From Anaeromicropila populeti (lineage in GTDB: Bacteria > Bacillota > Clostridia > Lachnospirales > Lachnospiraceae), in assembly GCF_900112775.1 (NCBI RefSeq), contig NZ_FOYZ01000002.1:62001-126000 (forward strand): a stretch of 64,000 nucleotides of DNA, read 5' to 3'. This document shows positions 25,816-34,228 of this stretch, in pieces. A program made the position numbers and the translations under genes. The notes beneath the pieces were generated by a model that was given only the letters and a program-made list of their open reading frames with translations, searched no databases and was not told the origin of the DNA. Numbering within the stretch: position 1 is the first letter of the stretch; each line of letters opens with the position of its first letter.

Positions 25816-26209
25816 TCTTACGACATCATTATTGTCTACTCAAGGCATGTTGAGACGGTTGTTTGTTTGTCCAGAAAAAATCCTGATGATAGAATAGAAA
25901 TCGACTTAGACCTTGACGAGCTTGATATTACTAGTGCTGAAAGTAAAGCTACTTATGAGGAAATAAAAGATTATGTTCTGAAAAATCATAGTATGAAAGT
26001 ATCAAGTCTGTATATTTCATAGGTTAAACGAAAATTGGGTTTAGAGGTGGGTACAAATTATAATCTTCCAAAATCAGAGGATGCACGAGTGCCACAATGC
26101 CCACCAGATAAAGAGAAAGCCATAACAAATGCTTTAAAACATTTTAAGATGATACAATTAAATAAAAAATTATTACAAGGAGAAATGAAATGGATACAAA
26201 TCAAAATAT
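25816..26209 (+). pseudogene. C-terminal remnant of an RlmD/TrmA-type 23S rRNA methyltransferase
   Basis: The frame reads SRHVETVVCLSR, the end of the catalytic domain in RlmD/TrmA enzymes, then a tail found in clostridial versions (KVSSLYIS, VKRKLGLEVG, PQCPPDKEKAI and LKHFKMI). A TAG stop at 26020-26022 interrupts it, and the N-terminal 80 percent is absent. rlmD (rumA) is a known integration site for conjugative elements, so this piece was probably carried here by one. Identification is from memory of the family. Confidence 0.65.
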
Positions 26210-26489
26210 AGCTATTTCTCAAATAGCTGATATATTATCTTGTGGAAAGCTCTTAGTTCCCTCAACGGATATATGGAAAAAAATATTTTATAATTCAGGC
26301 TTAGGAGAGTTGTATGAAGATTACAGTTCTAAATTAAGAGTTACTTACAAGGAAATGAATTGGGAAGATTATTATTATCATAATAATAAATGTTTTTCAG
26401 CTTTGTTAGAAATATTTCAAAATAGTGATTTGAAATCTGATGAAAAAGCCAATGAATTATTATTGAACAATCCTAGTTCTAATTTTTAG
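26190..26489 (+). CDS. hypothetical protein
   Basis: This 99-residue acidic protein has a plausible start (AAGGAG eight bases before the ATG) and no signal peptide or membrane segment. I do not recognise it. Aromatic-rich stretches (YEDYSSK, NWEDYYYHNNK) recall small immunity-type proteins, but this is a guess. It lies inside the island among gene fragments, so it may be a leftover of a toxin/immunity or other cargo locus. Confidence 0.45.
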   Translation: MDTNQNIAISQIADILSCGKLLVPSTDIWKKIFYNSGLGELYEDYSSKLRVTYKEMNWEDYYYHNNKCFSALLEIFQNSDLKSDEKANELLLNNPSSNF

Positions 26490-26509
26490 TCATTTAAAGG
26501 AAATCTAAA

Positions 26510-26995
26510 TATGTTAGGTTTGGATGTGATTATAAACGGAGTAAAATTGATAACTGTACCTTTCACATATCTCAGTGACATGTTGATTATAAAGGAAAGA
26601 TTGGGCGTGAAAAATTAAAAGCATACTATAAGAACAGTACTATTGATGAAGATTATATTGAAAGAAGTTTAAAGAGAAAAGCAGAAGGATTATTTAGGAA
26701 AAACGAGCAAAAAGATATTTATCACCCTCAAAATGGAAGCATGAGTGTTGAAAATACTGGAGAAGAAGAAGTTCTGGTATACACAGATGGTGATGGTAAA
26801 GGGACAGAAACAGATAAGAGAGCATATATAAGTAGTCAAGATGCAAAATATCTTACATGGGAGGACGAAGGTCGGCGTATTCATGTATATGGAAATGCAG
26901 TGCATGCTTACATAGGTGAAAATGATAACGGTGACGGTAACAAATATGGTTATTTTAATATGGAAAATGGATTATTACCAATTGATGAATGTTAA
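26510..26995 (+). pseudogene. broken gene, two overlapping frames
   Basis: A short frame starts at ATG 26510 behind AAAGG (LGLDVIINGVKL, 35 codons). A second frame, open from about 26585 without a start codon, encodes DYKGKIGREKLKAYYKN, a charged helical stretch, then a polar domain with DGDGKGTETDK and GENDNGDGNKYGY to 26995. A small frame from ATG 26741 covers the last 84 codons. The lack of a start and the switch of frame suggest a frameshifted or fused remnant. I do not recognise a family. Confidence 0.4.
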
Positions 26996-27124
26996 TAAAG
27001 ATTACACGGTTTTTGACAACATTGATGGAATGAGATAAAAGAAGATGCAATTTAGTGATAGTTAGGAAGTGTTATTATATTATGCTTTGAAATAAGAAGA
27101 GGCATGATGAAAGCAAGAATGATA

Positions 27125-27155
27125 ATATCGCTTTAATGACGTATACACTGGATTA
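27125..27155 (+). repeat. attachment-like direct repeat, right copy of the rpsR 3' end
   Basis: This segment differs from 17965-17995 at two positions and also ends in a stop codon (TAG instead of TAA). Just upstream, AAAGCAAGA resembles the preceding rpsR codons, so a slightly longer, decayed copy is present. The remaining gene-free sequence 26996-27361 contains only this copy and a hairpin at 27292-27316 (CAAAGTGTG with CACATACTTTG). Confidence 0.78.
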
Positions 27156-27361
27156 GTTATTGAATTTACAGAAGTTTCAGAGAAGAAAGATGGTCATGTA
27201 TAAACTGTATATATAAGTAGCATATAAAGTGAAAGTAGCTGTTACATGTTGAATAATGTGTCAAAAGGACAACCGCAATCCTGAGGCGCGGCAAAGTGTG
27301 CGGAGCACATACTTTGTTTCAAAAGCTGAAAAAGACGTATAGATACTGGAAAAGTCATGTA

Positions 27362-27417
27362 TTGACAATTTGGTTTAATGCTGTTAAACTGATAATTGGG
27401 TTTAATGGTATTAAACC
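27362..27417 (+). promoter_or_regulatory. blaI promoter with two tandem operator dyads
   Basis: TTGACA (27362-27367), 17 bases and TAAACT (27385-27390) with an extended -10 TG form the promoter. A dyad GTTTAAT-GCT-GTTAAAC fills the space between the boxes (27373-27389). A second, perfect dyad GGTTTAAT-GGT-ATTAAACC follows (27399-27417). Both share the GTTTAAT half-site, so they are the likely BlaI operators for self-repression. Confidence 0.8.
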
Positions 27418-27433
27418 AAGGAGGTTAATAAAA

Positions 27434-27793
27434 ATGATAGATTATAAACTGGGAGTTATGGAATCAAAGTTTGCAGAGCTGATATGGAATCACGAGCCAA
27501 TACCATCTGGAGATTTGGTGAAGTTATGCGACAATGAGCTGGGGTGGAAAAAATCTACTACTTATACAATGCTGCGCCGGCTATGTCAGCGTAAGATTTT
27601 TCAAAATAAAGATGGAATCGTATCATCGATCCTTTCCAAGCAAGCATTTCATGCATTGCAAAGCGAAATGTTTGTTAAAGAAACCTTCGATGGTTCTCTT
27701 CCAAAGTTTTTAGCAGCATTCACGATGCGGAAGAAATTGTCTGCGAAAGAAATCAGCGAGCTTCAGCAGATCATTAATCGGAACAGGAGGTAA
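27434..27793 (+). CDS. blaI: BlaI/MecI/CopY family transcriptional repressor
   Basis: The 119-residue protein has a winged-helix N-terminal half (LGVMESKFAELIW, WKKSTTYTMLRRL) and a C-terminal dimerisation region. AAGGAGG precedes ATG 27434; the longer frame starting at 27296 crosses the promoter and is rejected. Two operator dyads lie directly upstream. It overlaps the blaR1-type gene by one base, so the pair is a sensor/repressor unit. The trigger is unknown, because no beta-lactamase or resistance gene is adjacent. Confidence 0.92.
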   Translation: MIDYKLGVMESKFAELIWNHEPIPSGDLVKLCDNELGWKKSTTYTMLRRLCQRKIFQNKDGIVSSILSKQAFHALQSEMFVKETFDGSLPKFLAAFTMRKKLSAKEISELQQIINRNRR

Positions 27794-29952
27794 TGAGTAT
27801 GGCAGGAAAAGTCTTTCTACAAATACTTAATATGAGTTATACTGCCAGTTACGTAATTGTTTTTGTAATCATTATGAGACTGCTGATTAAAAAAGCACCA
27901 AAGTTATTTTCCTATATGCTTTGGAGTGTAGTGCTATTCCGGCTTATGTGTCCTTTTTCCTTTACTAGTCTATGGAGTCTTATTCCGGAAGACTCCATAG
28001 CATTACCAATAGATACTAATTATTCTAAAATAACGCAGGTTAATAGCGGGATTACTACCATTAGTAATACAAATAATTTAGTGCTGCCTGAGCAGGTGTC
28101 GTCTGCTGGTGTTAAACCCCTGCAAGAATGGATAACGATAGGGACGATTATTTGGCTAATAGGAATTACTGTTCTGTTACTATATAGTTTCATTTCTTTG
28201 CTGCGATTGCGGTGGAAGCTCATAGGTGCAGGAAAGCTGCACGGTAACATTTATCTTGCGGATCATATTAATTCACCTTTTGTGATAGGCGTAATACGTC
28301 CGAAAATTTATCTGCCGTCCACCTTGTCCGAACAGGAACAAAGATATACTATTTGGCATGAACAGACCCATATTCGGAGGTTTGACCATATAGTAAAAAT
28401 ACTGGCATTTGTAAGCGTTGTTATTCATTGGTTTAATCCACTGGTATGGGCAGCTTTTATATTTTTAAGTAACGATATGGAAATGTCCTGTGATGAAAGT
28501 GTTATGAAACACATGGATACCGACATTCGCGGCGACTACTCTGAGCTGCTGCTGGGTCTTGCAACGGGAAGAAAAGTAATTTCGGGGGTGCCACTTGCAT
28601 TTTGTGAGGGAGATATAAAGGGCAGAATTAAAAATGTGATGAATTATAAGAAGCCTGCTTTCTGGGGAGTAAGTGTTACATTTATTGCAGTTATTATTGT
28701 GGTAACTGGATTGGTAGCAAATCCACATACTAAAAGAGCATCCATGCAGTGGGCAAAGAAGTTAAGCATTAGTGACGTTGTAGAAATAGACCTTGTTGAA
28801 TGGAAATATAAGGGAAATATTAATAAACGTCGCCTAGAAAAAGCAGAATTTGACGATATAATTACGCTTATTAATGAAAGCAGTGGTAAATACATAAAAA
28901 ATCCTAAAGAGCTAGTGGGAAAGTCAATAACTTTTTATATCACGTTAGCAGATGGAACTCGCCATAGTGTGTGTAATAGAGGAAATAACTACTTGATTAT
29001 TGATGGTGATTATTACGAAGCGAGTTATGACTACCTTTCTTCATGGAAATATACTAGTGAAAATGCTGTATCACCGTCGCCAACACCTTTAGCACTAATA
29101 GTTAGCAGTTATTCTAGTGATGATATAAAATTTGATTATCCAAGTGATTGGACAATAAAAGATAACCCAACAGAGGACATACATTACGTAAATTTTTATA
29201 GCACTGATTCAGAAGATTTGCCTATTTTTAAGTACTCCAAGGGTCCTTCGTGGCTAACTGAATTCGAGCGCACAAAAGAGGATTATAAAACACTTTTATC
29301 TGACAGCTATAGGGATATTAAGATAACAGATTTAATAAAAACAACAATAGATGGGCATGATGCGATTAAACTTGTATTTTCTTATACTCAGGAGGATAAA
29401 GAATATATTATGACGCAGTATGAGACTATCATAGGTTATGCTTCTCATCAGTTCAATTACACATATCCAACAGAGAAAAGCACAGAAAATGTAAGTATAC
29501 TTGAATCGGTTATTTCTTCCATTAAATTTACTCAGCCTCTGGAAGATAATACAATTGTCAGTGCTGACATGGTTGAAAGTGACAGTGTAGAAGATTATGC
29601 AGAGGAAGAAATATTACAGTACCTTAATACAGAAAACGGAGAGCTTCTAAAGAAGACAGCAGACAATTTTGTGAAAGCTTACTTTTCAGGCGATAAAGAT
29701 ACAATTGATCAATATCTTGCTGCTGATGCCGATTACAGTGGCAATAAAGTATATCAGAGTAAAGGAGTTACCACAAACATATATGAGAAACTTACCCATC
29801 TAATAGCAAAGTGGTATTCTGCATCTGATGAACAGGCTGAAATACAATATGAATATATGACAGACGGGGAAGACTCCTATACTTATCTGGATGTTCAATT
29901 AAAATATTCAGGTGACAAGTGGCTTGTAATAGGATTCTATTTTGAAAAGTAA
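27793..29952 (+). CDS. BlaR1/MecR1-type M56 sensor protease with an atypical C terminus
   Basis: The start is ATG 27793 or, at better spacing from AGGAGG, ATG 27799. The N-terminal third has four membrane segments and the zinc-protease motif HEQTH (residues 189-193) with a downstream E in DMEMSCDESV. After the last membrane segment (about residue 310) there is no penicillin-binding sensor domain. A PsbP-like domain (about 435-575, FDYPSDWTI) and a final NTF2-like fold (about 610-715) are found instead. A signal other than beta-lactam is therefore likely. Proteolysis would inactivate the BlaI partner. Confidence 0.85.
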   Translation: MSMAGKVFLQILNMSYTASYVIVFVIIMRLLIKKAPKLFSYMLWSVVLFRLMCPFSFTSLWSLIPEDSIALPIDTNYSKITQVNSGITTISNTNNLVLPEQVSSAGVKPLQEWITIGTIIWLIGITVLLLYSFISLLRLRWKLIGAGKLHGNIYLADHINSPFVIGVIRPKIYLPSTLSEQEQRYTIWHEQTHIRRFDHIVKILAFVSVVIHWFNPLVWAAFIFLSNDMEMSCDESVMKHMDTDIRGDYSELLLGLATGRKVISGVPLAFCEGDIKGRIKNVMNYKKPAFWGVSVTFIAVIIVVTGLVANPHTKRASMQWAKKLSISDVVEIDLVEWKYKGNINKRRLEKAEFDDIITLINESSGKYIKNPKELVGKSITFYITLADGTRHSVCNRGNNYLIIDGDYYEASYDYLSSWKYTSENAVSPSPTPLALIVSSYSSDDIKFDYPSDWTIKDNPTEDIHYVNFYSTDSEDLPIFKYSKGPSWLTEFERTKEDYKTLLSDSYRDIKITDLIKTTIDGHDAIKLVFSYTQEDKEYIMTQYETIIGYASHQFNYTYPTEKSTENVSILESVISSIKFTQPLEDNTIVSADMVESDSVEDYAEEEILQYLNTENGELLKKTADNFVKAYFSGDKDTIDQYLAADADYSGNKVYQSKGVTTNIYEKLTHLIAKWYSASDEQAEIQYEYMTDGEDSYTYLDVQLKYSGDKWLVIGFYFEK

Positions 29953-29983
29953 TTACTTTGAGGATGTCAAGACGAAAAAAGTT

Positions 29984-30012
29984 TTGATAAAAAGAAATAG
30001 TCGTGTTATAAT
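29984..30012 (+). promoter_or_regulatory. strong promoter upstream of the chemotaxis receptor
   Basis: TTGATA (29984-29989), 17 bases and TATAAT (30007-30012) with an extended -10 TG. Only ten bases further on is a terminator hairpin, so transcripts would meet an attenuator at once. Confidence 0.72.
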
Positions 30013-30022
30013 AACATTTATT

Positions 30023-30060
30023 AAGGTCAAGGGAGATTTTACAACTTTTGGCCTTTTTTT
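30023..30060 (+). terminator. terminator or attenuator before the chemotaxis receptor
   Basis: AAGGTCAA pairs with TTTTGGCCTT across a long loop, followed by seven T. It could end blaR1 transcripts or, given the promoter just upstream, act as an attenuator. Confidence 0.65.
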
Positions 30061-30123
30061 GTGCTTATTTTTTTGAAAGAAAGTATATAATGCATTATGA
30101 ACAGTAAAGGATGTGACCATACA

Positions 30124-31629
30124 ATGTTTCAGAATAAAAGAAGATTGGAAGAATTGATTGCAGAGTATAACAGAATGTTAGACTATACACAGGATATGGC
30201 AAAGGGAAATCTAGAAATACATATGGATGAAATGAAAGAAGGAGAACTATCCCAGCTGGCAGAGCATATTACCACTATTTCTCAATATTTAGACTGCTAT
30301 ATTAGTGAAGTATCCAGAGTGCTTTCTCATTTATCAGTAGGGGATTTGTCTGTAAAAGTATCAAAAGAAACTAATTTTCAGGGGGACTTTATATCGATAA
30401 AGAATGCTTTAAAGAAAATTATTTTCTCGCTGAATACGACATTTGAAAAGGTTGGGACACTAGCTGACAAGATTCAGATGGTCTGTGAACTTGCAGCAAA
30501 GGAGTCTAATGAGGTAGCAGAACATGCAGAACAGCAGGCGAAAGGGATCAGCGACCTCTCAGAAGCAATTCATCATATATCCAATAATGTGGCAGAAAAT
30601 GCTCAGCGTACAAAACTGGTGGCAGAGTATATATCGAAAGCAAAAGCAGAATCAGTGGAAGGTACATTGTATGTAGAAGACATGTTACGTTCAATGGGGG
30701 AGGTTACAACGGCATCTCAAAATATTAAAAATATTATTGAGTTAATTAATGCTATATCAAGTCAGACCGAACTACTTTCTTTGAATGCCTCCATTGAAGC
30801 AGCAAGGGCGGGGGAAGCAGGAAAAGGCTTTGCAGTTGTTGCTAGTGAAATTGGGAAACTGGCAATCCAGACCACAGATGCAGTGAATCAGACCACTGCA
30901 CTAGTAGGGGAAAGTCTGGACCGGGTAGCAGAAAGTGAAAGAATCGTACAAAAGACTGCCTGGAACTTTCAAAATATTAAAAGTGAGGTTGAAAAGGCAA
31001 CCCAGGAAAGCGAGTCTATTGTAGCGTCTACGAAAGAACAAGAGAGTTCTCTGAAGAAAATGGTGGACATTGTAGAGCAAATATCAGCACTTGTTCAAAA
31101 TAATGCCGCGTTTGCTGAAGAAAATGCCAGCAACAGTACAGAACTTCTAGAGCAAACCAGTGAGTTAAAGAAAATGCTGGAGTATTTTATTCTCAGTGGG
31201 CAGGAAAATATGAGAATACAAGACGAAAAACATATAAAACAGTATGCGGAGGGTGTAATTGCTAAGCTGGCTGGAAGGCTGGAAAGGGAAGAAGAATTTA
31301 ATAAGACACTGGAAAAAGTAATAGAGAAGCAGGATATGATTGAGTGTATTTATATCATTGGCGAAAACGGGTTACAGATCAGTGAAACGGTAATGAATCC
31401 AAAAATTGATCAGTCTGTGCTTGGAGAGTTTACACCAGCATTGCCAGGACAGGATCATTCAAATAAAAAATATTTTATGAAGGGCTTACGGCTGAATGGA
31501 GCGGTATATGATTCTTTTCGGTATATATCTGGAGCGACAGGAAACCTTTGTAAAACCTTTGCAAAAGTATTTACACTAAAAACAGGGCAGAGGTATGTAT
31601 TATGCGTAGACATCAATTGCATGAAGTAA
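30124..31629 (+). CDS. cytoplasmic methyl-accepting chemotaxis protein
   Basis: The start ATG 30124 has AAAGGATGTG upstream; ATG 30097 has none. The 501-residue protein has no membrane segment. It begins with a coiled, HAMP-like region (GNLEI and VGDLSVKV repeats). It continues with a full signalling hairpin whose tip [17 protein letters not shown] lies near residue 215. It ends in an extra domain of about 105 residues ([11 protein letters not shown] to YVLCVDINC) that resembles a Cache/PAS sensor. A sensor at the C terminus of a soluble receptor is the reverse of the usual order. It would feed CheA in the cytoplasm. Confidence 0.88.
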   Translation: MFQNKRRLEELIAEYNRMLDYTQDMAKGNLEIHMDEMKEGELSQLAEHITTISQYLDCYISEVSRVLSHLSVGDLSVKVSKETNFQGDFISIKNALKKIIFSLNTTFEKVGTLADKIQMVCELAAKESNEVAEHAEQQAKGISDLSEAIHHISNNVAENAQRTKLVAEYISKAKAESVEGTLYVEDMLRSMGEVTTASQNIKNIIELINAISSQTELLSLNASIEAARAGEAGKGFAVVASEIGKLAIQTTDAVNQTTALVGESLDRVAESERIVQKTAWNFQNIKSEVEKATQESESIVASTKEQESSLKKMVDIVEQISALVQNNAAFAEENASNSTELLEQTSELKKMLEYFILSGQENMRIQDEKHIKQYAEGVIAKLAGRLEREEEFNKTLEKVIEKQDMIECIYIIGENGLQISETVMNPKIDQSVLGEFTPALPGQDHSNKKYFMKGLRLNGAVYDSFRYISGATGNLCKTFAKVFTLKTGQRYVLCVDINCMK

Positions 31630-31637
31630 AATAAAAC

Positions 31638-31666
31638 TTTTCAATAGATGCAATCTTTGGTATAAT
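31638..31666 (+). promoter_or_regulatory. promoter of gdpP-rplI-dnaB
   Basis: TATAAT (31661-31666) has an extended -10 TG and a weak TTTTCA (31638-31643) 17 bases upstream. Confidence 0.6.
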
Positions 31667-31704
31667 AAAGGTTAACGTAACAAAGGATATTAAGGAGTTA
31701 AGAA

Positions 31705-33756
31705 ATGAAATCGAAGATTAAGCTAACAAGTTCTTTAAATTCATACTTAAGATGGCCATTTTTGCTGACCATTTTATTGCTGTGCATGGACATTAGTATT
31801 TTTGGTGTTAGCACAGAGGCAGGTATTATCATGTTTATATATGTAATAGTATATATCTTGATTTCATTCTCTATCTATGCATATAAGCATAAGGCAATTT
31901 TAGGAGATTTAGTCCGCTTTGCTTCTAATTATGGGCAGGTACAGAAGCAGCTTATTAAGGAAATGGCGCTTCCTTTTGGGGTATTAGACACAGAAGGACA
32001 TTTGCTGTGGGTAAATGATGAATTTGCATATCTGGTAGGAAATGAAAAGGGAACGAAGAAAAACATTTTTCATTTTTTGCCAGGTATTGATAAAGAAAGT
32101 CTTCCTGGTGACGAACTAGACAGTGAGGTTCATATTCAGCTGAACGAGAAAAATTATAAGGTTGTAATGCGTAAAATTGTAATTGAAGATCTGGAACAAT
32201 TTTCAGCTAATATGGCAGAAACCGATGAGGAGGTAGAGAACACACTAATCGCTATGTACCTTTTTGATGAAACGGAGATTGTTGGATATATTAAAGAAAA
32301 CAGAGAACAAAGGCTGATTGTAGGGTTAGTGTACATTGATAATTACGAAGAGGCACTGGAAAGCATTGACGAAGTCAGACGTTCCCTGTTAGTGGCTCTA
32401 ATAGACCGTAAAGTAAACAAATATATGCAGAGCATTGATGCTATTACTAAAAAGCTGGAGAAAGACAAATATATTGTTATTTTTAAGCAAAAGCATTTGG
32501 CAGAGCTTCAGAACAGCAGATTTTCCATTTTAGATGAAGTAAAAGCAATTAATATAGGTAATGAGATTCCAGTTACAATTAGTATGGGACTGGGAGTGAA
32601 TGCAGACAGTTACCTAAGAGGCTATGAATTTGCCAGAGTGGCTATTGATTTAGCGCTGGGGCGCGGTGGTGATCAGGCTGTGGTAAAGGAAGGCGAGAAA
32701 ATTCTTTATTATGGAGGAAAGAGTGTCCAAATGCAAAAGACAACTCGTGTAAAGGCTCGTGTAAAAGCACATGCTTTAAAGGAGCTGGTAGAGTCAAGAG
32801 ATCGGGTTGTAATCATGGGTCATAGCATTGGAGATGTGGATTCATTTGGTGCTTCTGTTGGTATTTGGAGAATTGCTAAAACACTTGGGAAAAAGGCTAA
32901 TATAGTTGTAAATAATGTTACAAAGTCTGTCCGTCCAGTTATGGAACGCTTTAAGGATAATACAGAATATGATGAGGACATGATTATTAGCGGTCAGGAA
33001 GCCAGATCATTAGTAGACAGCAATACACTGTTGGTAGTGGTGGATGTGAATAAACCCAGTTATACGGAATGTCCAGAACTATTAGAGCAGACTCGTACAA
33101 TAGTAGTACTGGATCATCACCGGCAAAGTGGAGAGGTGATTGAAAATGCCGTTCTATCTTACATTGAACCGTATGCTTCATCTACCTGTGAGATGGTAGC
33201 AGAAATCCTGCAATATATTGGTGAAGGTCTGCGTCTTCGTCCAGTAGAAGCAGATGCTATGTATTCAGGTATTATTATTGATACAAATAATTATCAGACA
33301 AAAACAGGTGTCAGAACCTTTGAAGCAGCAGCCTATTTAAGGAGAAACGGTGCAGATATTACGAAAATACGTAAGATTTTCCGCAGTGATATGACAGAAT
33401 ATCAGATAAGGGCAAATGCAATTAAAAACGTACAGGTTTTTCAAAATGTGTTTGCAGTAACGGAATGTAATGCCCAGGGACAGGAAAGCCCTATGGTATT
33501 AGGAGCACAAGTTGCCAATGAGCTGCTAAACATAAATAATATTAAAGCGTCTTTTGTTCTAACAGAATTTGGAGGAAAAATATTTATTAGCGCCCGCTCA
33601 ATTGATGAGGTTAATGTTCAAATTATTATGGAACGACTGGGAGGGGGCGGCCATATGAGTGTAGCAGGTGCTCAGTTGGAAAACTGCACAATAGAAATGG
33701 CAAAAGATATTATTAAAGAAACACTTCACAAAATGGCAATGGAAGGAGAATTATAG
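31705..33756 (+). CDS. gdpP: cyclic-di-AMP phosphodiesterase GdpP
   Basis: The 683-residue protein has two membrane segments (about residues 17-55), a PAS domain, and a degenerate GGDEF domain reading ALGRGGDQAVV. It also has a DHH domain (MGHSIGDVDSFG from 371, LDHHR at 469-473) and a DHHA1 domain (GGGGHMSVAGAQ). This is the full architecture of GdpP/YybT, which hydrolyses c-di-AMP. The metal-binding residues are present, so it should be active. It touches rplI without a gap. Confidence 0.96.
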   Translation: MKSKIKLTSSLNSYLRWPFLLTILLLCMDISIFGVSTEAGIIMFIYVIVYILISFSIYAYKHKAILGDLVRFASNYGQVQKQLIKEMALPFGVLDTEGHLLWVNDEFAYLVGNEKGTKKNIFHFLPGIDKESLPGDELDSEVHIQLNEKNYKVVMRKIVIEDLEQFSANMAETDEEVENTLIAMYLFDETEIVGYIKENREQRLIVGLVYIDNYEEALESIDEVRRSLLVALIDRKVNKYMQSIDAITKKLEKDKYIVIFKQKHLAELQNSRFSILDEVKAINIGNEIPVTISMGLGVNADSYLRGYEFARVAIDLALGRGGDQAVVKEGEKILYYGGKSVQMQKTTRVKARVKAHALKELVESRDRVVIMGHSIGDVDSFGASVGIWRIAKTLGKKANIVVNNVTKSVRPVMERFKDNTEYDEDMIISGQEARSLVDSNTLLVVVDVNKPSYTECPELLEQTRTIVVLDHHRQSGEVIENAVLSYIEPYASSTCEMVAEILQYIGEGLRLRPVEADAMYSGIIIDTNNYQTKTGVRTFEAAAYLRRNGADITKIRKIFRSDMTEYQIRANAIKNVQVFQNVFAVTECNAQGQESPMVLGAQVANELLNINNIKASFVLTEFGGKIFISARSIDEVNVQIIMERLGGGGHMSVAGAQLENCTIEMAKDIIKETLHKMAMEGEL

Positions 33757-34203
33757 ATGGAGATTATTTTATTAGAAGATGTAAAGGCATTAGGAAAAAA
33801 GGGGCAGAAGGTTACGGTAAATGATGGATATGCCAGAAATTTTATTTTGCCTAAAAAGTTAGGAATAGAAGCAACAGCTAAAAATCTGAATGATTTAAAG
33901 TTAAAGAAGGCAAATGAAGAAAAGAAGGCACAGGAAATTTTAGAAGAAGCAAAGGCATTTGCAGCTGAAATGAAGGACAAGGTTGTAGTGGTCAGCTTAA
34001 AGGCTGGAAATGGGGGGAAAACATTCGGTTCTATTTCTACGAAGGAAATTGCACAGGCTGCTAAGGAACAGTTAAATTATGATATTGACAAAAAGAAGAT
34101 GCATTTAGCTGATCCCATTAAGGCAATTGGAAATTACATTGTACAGGTAAAACTGCACCCAAAGGTTACGGGGGAATTAACAGTAAAAGTACAGGAATTA
34201 TAG
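33757..34203 (+). CDS. rplI: 50S ribosomal protein L9
   Basis: The 148-residue protein has the L9 N-terminal rRNA-binding domain ([29 protein letters not shown]), a long charged connecting helix, and the C-terminal domain ([14 protein letters not shown]). Its ATG directly follows the gdpP stop codon. The order gdpP-rplI-dnaB is conserved in Firmicutes. Confidence 0.97.
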   Translation: MEIILLEDVKALGKKGQKVTVNDGYARNFILPKKLGIEATAKNLNDLKLKKANEEKKAQEILEEAKAFAAEMKDKVVVVSLKAGNGGKTFGSISTKEIAQAAKEQLNYDIDKKKMHLADPIKAIGNYIVQVKLHPKVTGELTVKVQEL

Positions 34204-34228
34204 ATAAAAAGCAGAAAAGGTGAAAGAT

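Larger units (their letters stand above)
17996..27155. mobile_element. decayed genomic island integrated at the 3' end of rpsR
   Basis: The island is bounded by the rpsR 3' end and its imperfect duplicate. It holds a frameshifted parA, a truncated parB, a transposase fragment, structured GC-richer DNA, fragments of a surface protein and of an RlmD-like methyltransferase, and an ECF sigma/ABC/VanY operon. No integrase, relaxase or conjugation gene remains, so it is immobile by itself. ParA/ParB pairs are common in integrative conjugative elements. It splits rpsF-ssb-rpsR from gdpP-rplI-dnaB, which are often close together in Firmicutes. Confidence 0.72.

Noticed and set aside
27296-27433. N-terminal extension of the BlaI frame
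   Set aside because: It crosses the promoter and both operators, and family members begin at the ATG at 27434.
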